DNA from: Mageeibacillus sp. UBA5436
GTDB lineage: Bacteria > Bacillota > Clostridia > Saccharofermentanales > DTU023
NCBI GenBank assembly: GCA_002427545.1
Contig: DIRM01000030.1
Location: forward strand, 1 to 10,215
Length of the DNA: 10,215 nt
Reading direction: 5' to 3'
The position numbers and the translations under genes are program-made. Shown one piece after another: positions 7,366 through 10,215 of this stretch. Under the pieces are notes generated by a model that saw only the letters and a list, made by a program, of their open reading frames with translations, did not search any database and had not been told where the DNA came from. Positions within the stretch are counted from its first letter, which is position 1, and the number at the start of each line of letters is the position of its first letter.

Positions 7366-7423
7366 TTTAAATATTCCTTTATATCTTCATTTAACAAATG
7401 TAATTAATTTTTATTATTTTTTA

Positions 7424-7429
7424 ATTATA
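7424..7429 (-). promoter_or_regulatory. Candidate -10 box for the HAD phosphatase gene
   Basis: A perfect TATAAT on the minus strand stands about 59 nt before the phosphatase ATG, but no good -35 lies 16-18 nt further upstream. The region 7366-7566 is extremely AT-rich, so a single hexamer is weak evidence. Apart from this site, the two ribosome-binding stretches and the aroC promoter candidate, nothing was recognised in that gap. Confidence 0.25.
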
Positions 7430-7464
7430 AATACTTTGTCATAAAATGGAATTAAAACCAAATT

Positions 7465-7494
7465 TTAACTATTAATGAAATAATCGTATATAAT
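7465..7494 (+). promoter_or_regulatory. Candidate promoter of the aro operon
   Basis: TTAACT (7465-7470, four of six) and a perfect TATAAT (7489-7494) are separated by 18 nt. Transcription would start near 7501 and leave a leader of about 66 nt before aroC. A second, weaker set is TTAAAA (7506-7511) and TATAAA (7529-7534) with a 17-nt spacer. No T-box or attenuator-like structure was seen in the short leader. Confidence 0.42.
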
Positions 7495-7566
7495 TAAATT
7501 TACATTTAAAATTTAAGAAACATTGTACTATAAAATCTAATAATATATTGAAAGAATAATCATTTT

Positions 7567-8730
7567 ATGAAAAATACATTTGGAAACAGTATCAATTTAA
7601 CAATATTTGGTGAAAGTCATGGACCAGCAATAGGTACCGTTTTAACTGGTATGGCTCCTGGCATAGAAATCGATCTAGATTTCATAAAAAACCGATTGGC
7701 AATGCGCGCTCCACAAGCTCAAATTTCCACGGCAAGACAAGAAAAAGATGCTTTTCAAATTCTAAGTGGTGTATTCGAAGGTAAAACAACAGGTGCGCCA
7801 ATCACTATTATCATCCCCAATCAAGATGTAAAAAGCAAAGATTATCAAAAATCTTTATTGCGCCCTGGACATGTCGATTATGCAGCCTATGCTAAATATC
7901 ATGGTTTTCAAGATTGGCGTGGTGGCGGTCATTTTTCAGGCCGAATTACGGCTTCTCTGGTTGCTGCTTGTTCTATTTGTGAAAAAGTATTATTAGATAA
8001 AAATATTATCATCGCTTCTCATATCAAAGAATGTGCTGGTATTTCAGACAGTGATATGCTATCTCTTTTTGAAAAAGATAATGCTTTTGAATTGTTAAAC
8101 GCCTTAAATCAACAATATTTTGCAACCATTGATTCAGTAAAAGGTGAACAAATGCAAGCGGCTATATTAAAAGCAAAATCTGAGAAAGATAGCGTTGGTG
8201 GTATCTTGGAAACAGTCATTTTAGGTCTTGAAGCTGGAATTGGTGAACCGTGGTTTGATAGCCTTGAAAGCCAATTATCTCATGCCCTTTTCTCTGTACC
8301 AGCTGTAAAAGGAGTTGCTTTTGGTGATGGATTTAATTTTGCTAAATTAAAGGGTAGTGAAGCCAATGATTCTCCTATGATCAAAGAGTCTATTAGCCAA
8401 TCAAGACCTGGTCAAATGGAATCAAAGCAAGATCCCATAAACTCTATTGGCTTTGCATCTAATCACAATGGCGGTATCAATGGCGGAATTAGTAATGGCA
8501 TGCCGATTGTTTTTTCTACAGCCATTAAGCCAACTCCATCTATTGCTAGAGAACAAAAAACCGTTGATATTGAAACCTTACAAGCCGCTAATCTAGAAAT
8601 AAAAGGACGCCATGATCCAGCTATTATTCATCGCATTAGGCAAGTTATCAATTCCATTAGTGCTTTTGTCATCTGTGATTTTTTAGCCTTAAGACATGGT
8701 ACAGATTATTTAGCCAATAAAAATGAATAA
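7567..8730 (+). CDS. aroC: Chorismate synthase
   Basis: A 387-residue FMN-dependent enzyme that converts 5-enolpyruvylshikimate-3-phosphate to chorismate, the last shikimate step. Family signatures run in order: FGNSINLTIFGESHGPAIG (5-23), LRPGHVDYAAY (98-108), WRGGGHFSGRITAS (117-130), SRPGQMESKQDPINS (279-293), GGISNGMPIVF (306-316) and GRHDPAIIHRI (347-357). The GGGHFSGRIT version differs from the GGGRxSARET of E. coli-type enzymes and resembles a variant I associate with clostridial relatives. The length is usual. The ATG is preceded only by a weak AAAGA at 7551-7555. It is the first gene of an operon: 14 bp separate it from the aroE-aroK fusion and no terminator intervenes. Function is clear from the pathway context and motifs. 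Confidence 0.96.
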   Translation: MKNTFGNSINLTIFGESHGPAIGTVLTGMAPGIEIDLDFIKNRLAMRAPQAQISTARQEKDAFQILSGVFEGKTTGAPITIIIPNQDVKSKDYQKSLLRPGHVDYAAYAKYHGFQDWRGGGHFSGRITASLVAACSICEKVLLDKNIIIASHIKECAGISDSDMLSLFEKDNAFELLNALNQQYFATIDSVKGEQMQAAILKAKSEKDSVGGILETVILGLEAGIGEPWFDSLESQLSHALFSVPAVKGVAFGDGFNFAKLKGSEANDSPMIKESISQSRPGQMESKQDPINSIGFASNHNGGINGGISNGMPIVFSTAIKPTPSIAREQKTVDIETLQAANLEIKGRHDPAIIHRIRQVINSISAFVICDFLALRHGTDYLANKNE

Positions 8731-8744
8731 AATAGAGTAAAAAG

Positions 8745-10025
8745 ATGACAAAAAATAAATTTAATTTTGAATATGGATTAATCGGAAATCCTTTAGAGCA
8801 AAGTTATTCACCAACTTTACATAAAATTTTCGGCCAATATGATTATCAATTATGTCCATTAGAATCCTCGGAATTGGATGCCTTTTTTGAGGCATCACAG
8901 TTTAATGCCACTAATGTGACTATTCCTTACAAAGAAGCCGTTATTCCTTATCTGGACGATATTGATCCATTAGCCAAAACCATTCAAGCTGTCAATACGA
9001 TTGTCAATATTGAAGGCAAATTGATGGGTTATAATACCGATATTTTGGGTATGAAAGCTCTATTGGAGAAAAATCAAATTTCCTTATTAAATAAAAATAT
9101 TTTAATTCTGGGAACAGGCGGCACAGCGAAAACAGCTAAAACCTTATGTCAAGAACTGAAATCCCGAAATATTTATTTGGTTAGCCGGAAAAAAACAGAC
9201 GATACGATCACTTATCAACAAGCTCAACAAATTGACGATATCGAAATTATTATCAATACGACACCTCTTGGCATGTATGGCGAAACATTAGATCAAACCC
9301 CAATATCACTTGAGTCTTTTAAAAAGTTAGAAGCTGTTGTTGATGTTATCTATAATCCTTTGAAAACAAGATTCATTTTAGAAGCTGAGTCTAAAGGAAT
9401 AAAAACTTGTAATGGGTTATATATGTTAATTATGCAGGCCTATTATGCCTCGCAATTATTTTTATATCATGAAATTATTGCTGATCAAATAAGTTTAAAA
9501 CTAGCTGATCAAGTTTATCAACAATTATTATCAGAAAAAGCAAATATTGTTTTAATCGGTATGCCTTCAAGTGGAAAAACCACTATTGCTAAACTTTTAG
9601 CTAATATAACAAAACGCCCTCTTATCGATACGGATATGCTTATTGAAGAGCGCGAACATCTTCATCCTGCTGAAATCATTCGACAAAAAGGCGAAGCTTA
9701 TTTCAGGCAAATTGAACAAGAAATTATTTCTGATATTGCCTATCATTCAGGTCAAATTATTGCCACAGGTGGAGGTAGTATTCTCGCCACAAAAAACCAG
9801 GCGGCTTTAAAAGCCAATTCAAAAATTTATTTTTTAGATCGTCCATTAGACGAATTAAAACCAAGTGCCTCAAGACCGCTTTCTTCTACTTTTTCAGCTT
9901 TAGAAAAGACTTATCAGGCACGTTATCCAATATATAAAGAATTAGCTGATGAAATCATTGTCATAGACAAATCAGCCTCAGAAATTGCAAAAAAAATAAA
10001 GGAAGTACATTATAATGTCAATTAA
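8745..10025 (+). CDS. aroEK: Bifunctional shikimate dehydrogenase / shikimate kinase (AroE-AroK fusion)
   Basis: A 426-residue fusion carrying out two consecutive steps: 3-dehydroshikimate to shikimate with NADPH, then shikimate to shikimate 3-phosphate with ATP. The AroE part (about 8-262) shows YGLIGNPLEQSYSPTLHKIF (10-29), NVTIPYKE with catalytic Lys63, AVNTIV, GYNTD with Asp99, the nucleotide loop LGTGGTAKT (122-130), NTTPLGMYG (171-179) and NGLYMLIMQA (223-232). The AroK part (about 266-426) shows Walker A GMPSSGKTT (272-280), DTDMLIEE with Asp295 and Asp297, shikimate-binding Arg321, ATGGGS (340-345), lid Arg377 in ASRPLS and RYPIYKELAD (393-402). Neither half lacks a key residue. Only a few residues link them. 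One continuous frame with no internal stop argues against two separate genes. It sits between aroC and aroQ. Confidence 0.94.
   Translation: MTKNKFNFEYGLIGNPLEQSYSPTLHKIFGQYDYQLCPLESSELDAFFEASQFNATNVTIPYKEAVIPYLDDIDPLAKTIQAVNTIVNIEGKLMGYNTDILGMKALLEKNQISLLNKNILILGTGGTAKTAKTLCQELKSRNIYLVSRKKTDDTITYQQAQQIDDIEIIINTTPLGMYGETLDQTPISLESFKKLEAVVDVIYNPLKTRFILEAESKGIKTCNGLYMLIMQAYYASQLFLYHEIIADQISLKLADQVYQQLLSEKANIVLIGMPSSGKTTIAKLLANITKRPLIDTDMLIEEREHLHPAEIIRQKGEAYFRQIEQEIISDIAYHSGQIIATGGGSILATKNQAALKANSKIYFLDRPLDELKPSASRPLSSTFSALEKTYQARYPIYKELADEIIVIDKSASEIAKKIKEVHYNVN
9998..10005 (+). promoter_or_regulatory. Ribosome binding site of aroQ inside the aroE-aroK gene
   Basis: AAAGGAAG lies 9 nt before the ATG at 10015, within the last codons of the fusion gene. 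The two reading frames overlap by 11 bp, so translation of aroQ is likely coupled to that of its upstream neighbour. This site is the main support for the unusually early aroQ start. Confidence 0.7.
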
Positions 10026-10215
10026 AAATCAAAATCATGAACCAGCTTATGAACATGAACATAAACATGAACATTTCCATTTTTTAATAATCAATGGTCC
10101 TAATATCAATTTATTAGGTATACGCGAACCAGATTTATACGGCAAAGAAAATTATGATGATTTGGCTAATCTCGTCTATGATGCCGCAGACAAAAATAAT
10201 TGGCATATTGATTTT
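10015..10215 (+). CDS. aroQ: 3-dehydroquinate dehydratase, type II (5' part only)
   Basis: The first 67 residues of a type II dehydroquinase, which dehydrates 3-dehydroquinate to 3-dehydroshikimate; the rest lies beyond the window. From residue 23 the protein reads FLIINGPNINLLGIREPDLYG, the classic N-terminal signature. Within it the Asn near position 30, Arg39 and Tyr43 match the conserved positions of the family, Tyr43 being the likely catalytic tyrosine. Family members normally begin two to four residues before this motif, but here about 20 extra residues precede it, with His at 8, 14, 16, 18, 20 and 22. The start is backed by AAAGGAAG at 9998-10005, and no later in-frame ATG, GTG or TTG stands before the motif. 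The gene overlaps the aroE-aroK stop by 11 bp and supplies the substrate for AroE. Confidence 0.92.
   Translation, partial: MSIKNQNHEPAYEHEHKHEHFHFLIINGPNINLLGIREPDLYGKENYDDLANLVYDAADKNNWHIDF
10051..10080 (+). repeat. Five 6-bp units encoding an x-His repeat in AroQ
   Basis: Five consecutive hexamers, GAACAT, GAACAT, AAACAT, GAACAT and TTCCAT, encode Glu-His, Glu-His, Lys-His, Glu-His and Phe-His. The first four differ at a single base, so the tract looks like a short tandem expansion. It lies in the N-terminal extension of aroQ. Confidence 0.7.

Noticed and set aside
7229..7444. Plus-strand open frame of 71 codons
   Set aside because: It is mostly antisense to the 5' part of the HAD phosphatase gene and runs into AT-rich intergenic sequence; no domain or ribosome binding site.

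Overview
The window is AT-rich and densely coded. Its family content (an HlyC/CorC-type membrane protein, PepT, barnase/barstar, a CoA-transferase of the butyrate-fermenter type, and a shikimate cluster) together with strong AGGAG-type ribosome binding sites suggests a low-GC Bacillota, probably an anaerobic fermenter. The genus cannot be fixed from this sequence alone. No rRNA, tRNA, CRISPR array, insertion sequence or phage gene was seen.

Layout. (1) Positions 89-2705, plus strand: a 12-helix MFS transporter followed by an acetyl-CoA hydrolase/transferase-family CoA-transferase, closed by a clear intrinsic terminator at 2776-2816. Together they look like uptake or export of a carboxylic acid plus its CoA activation. 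(2) 3003-4334, plus strand: a CNNM/CBS/CorC-HlyC membrane protein that probably starts at a CTG codon. (3) 4392-5297, minus strand: a two-gene unit encoding a lipoprotein form of barnase ribonuclease and its inhibitor barstar. (4) 5424-6707, plus strand: peptidase T, divergent from the barnase unit across a short region with overlapping candidate promoters and an imperfect palindrome. (5) 6700-7365, minus strand: a HAD phosphatase whose 3' end overlaps that of pepT by 8 bp. (6) 7567 to the window end, plus strand: the shikimate operon aroC, an aroE-aroK fusion, and the start of aroQ (type II 3-dehydroquinase).

How the genes work together. In the aro cluster AroQ makes 3-dehydroshikimate, the fused AroE-AroK protein reduces it to shikimate and phosphorylates it, and AroC makes chorismate from EPSP. 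aroB and aroA are not in the window. In the barnase/barstar unit the ribonuclease carries a lipobox and is predicted to be exported and membrane-anchored, while barstar has no signal and should protect the cytoplasm. The remaining genes look like ordinary metabolism.

The most unusual points are the lipid-anchored, operon-encoded barnase/barstar pair, the bifunctional AroE-AroK protein, a histidine-repeat N-terminal extension on AroQ, and the CTG start of the CorC-like gene. No wholly new system is evident.
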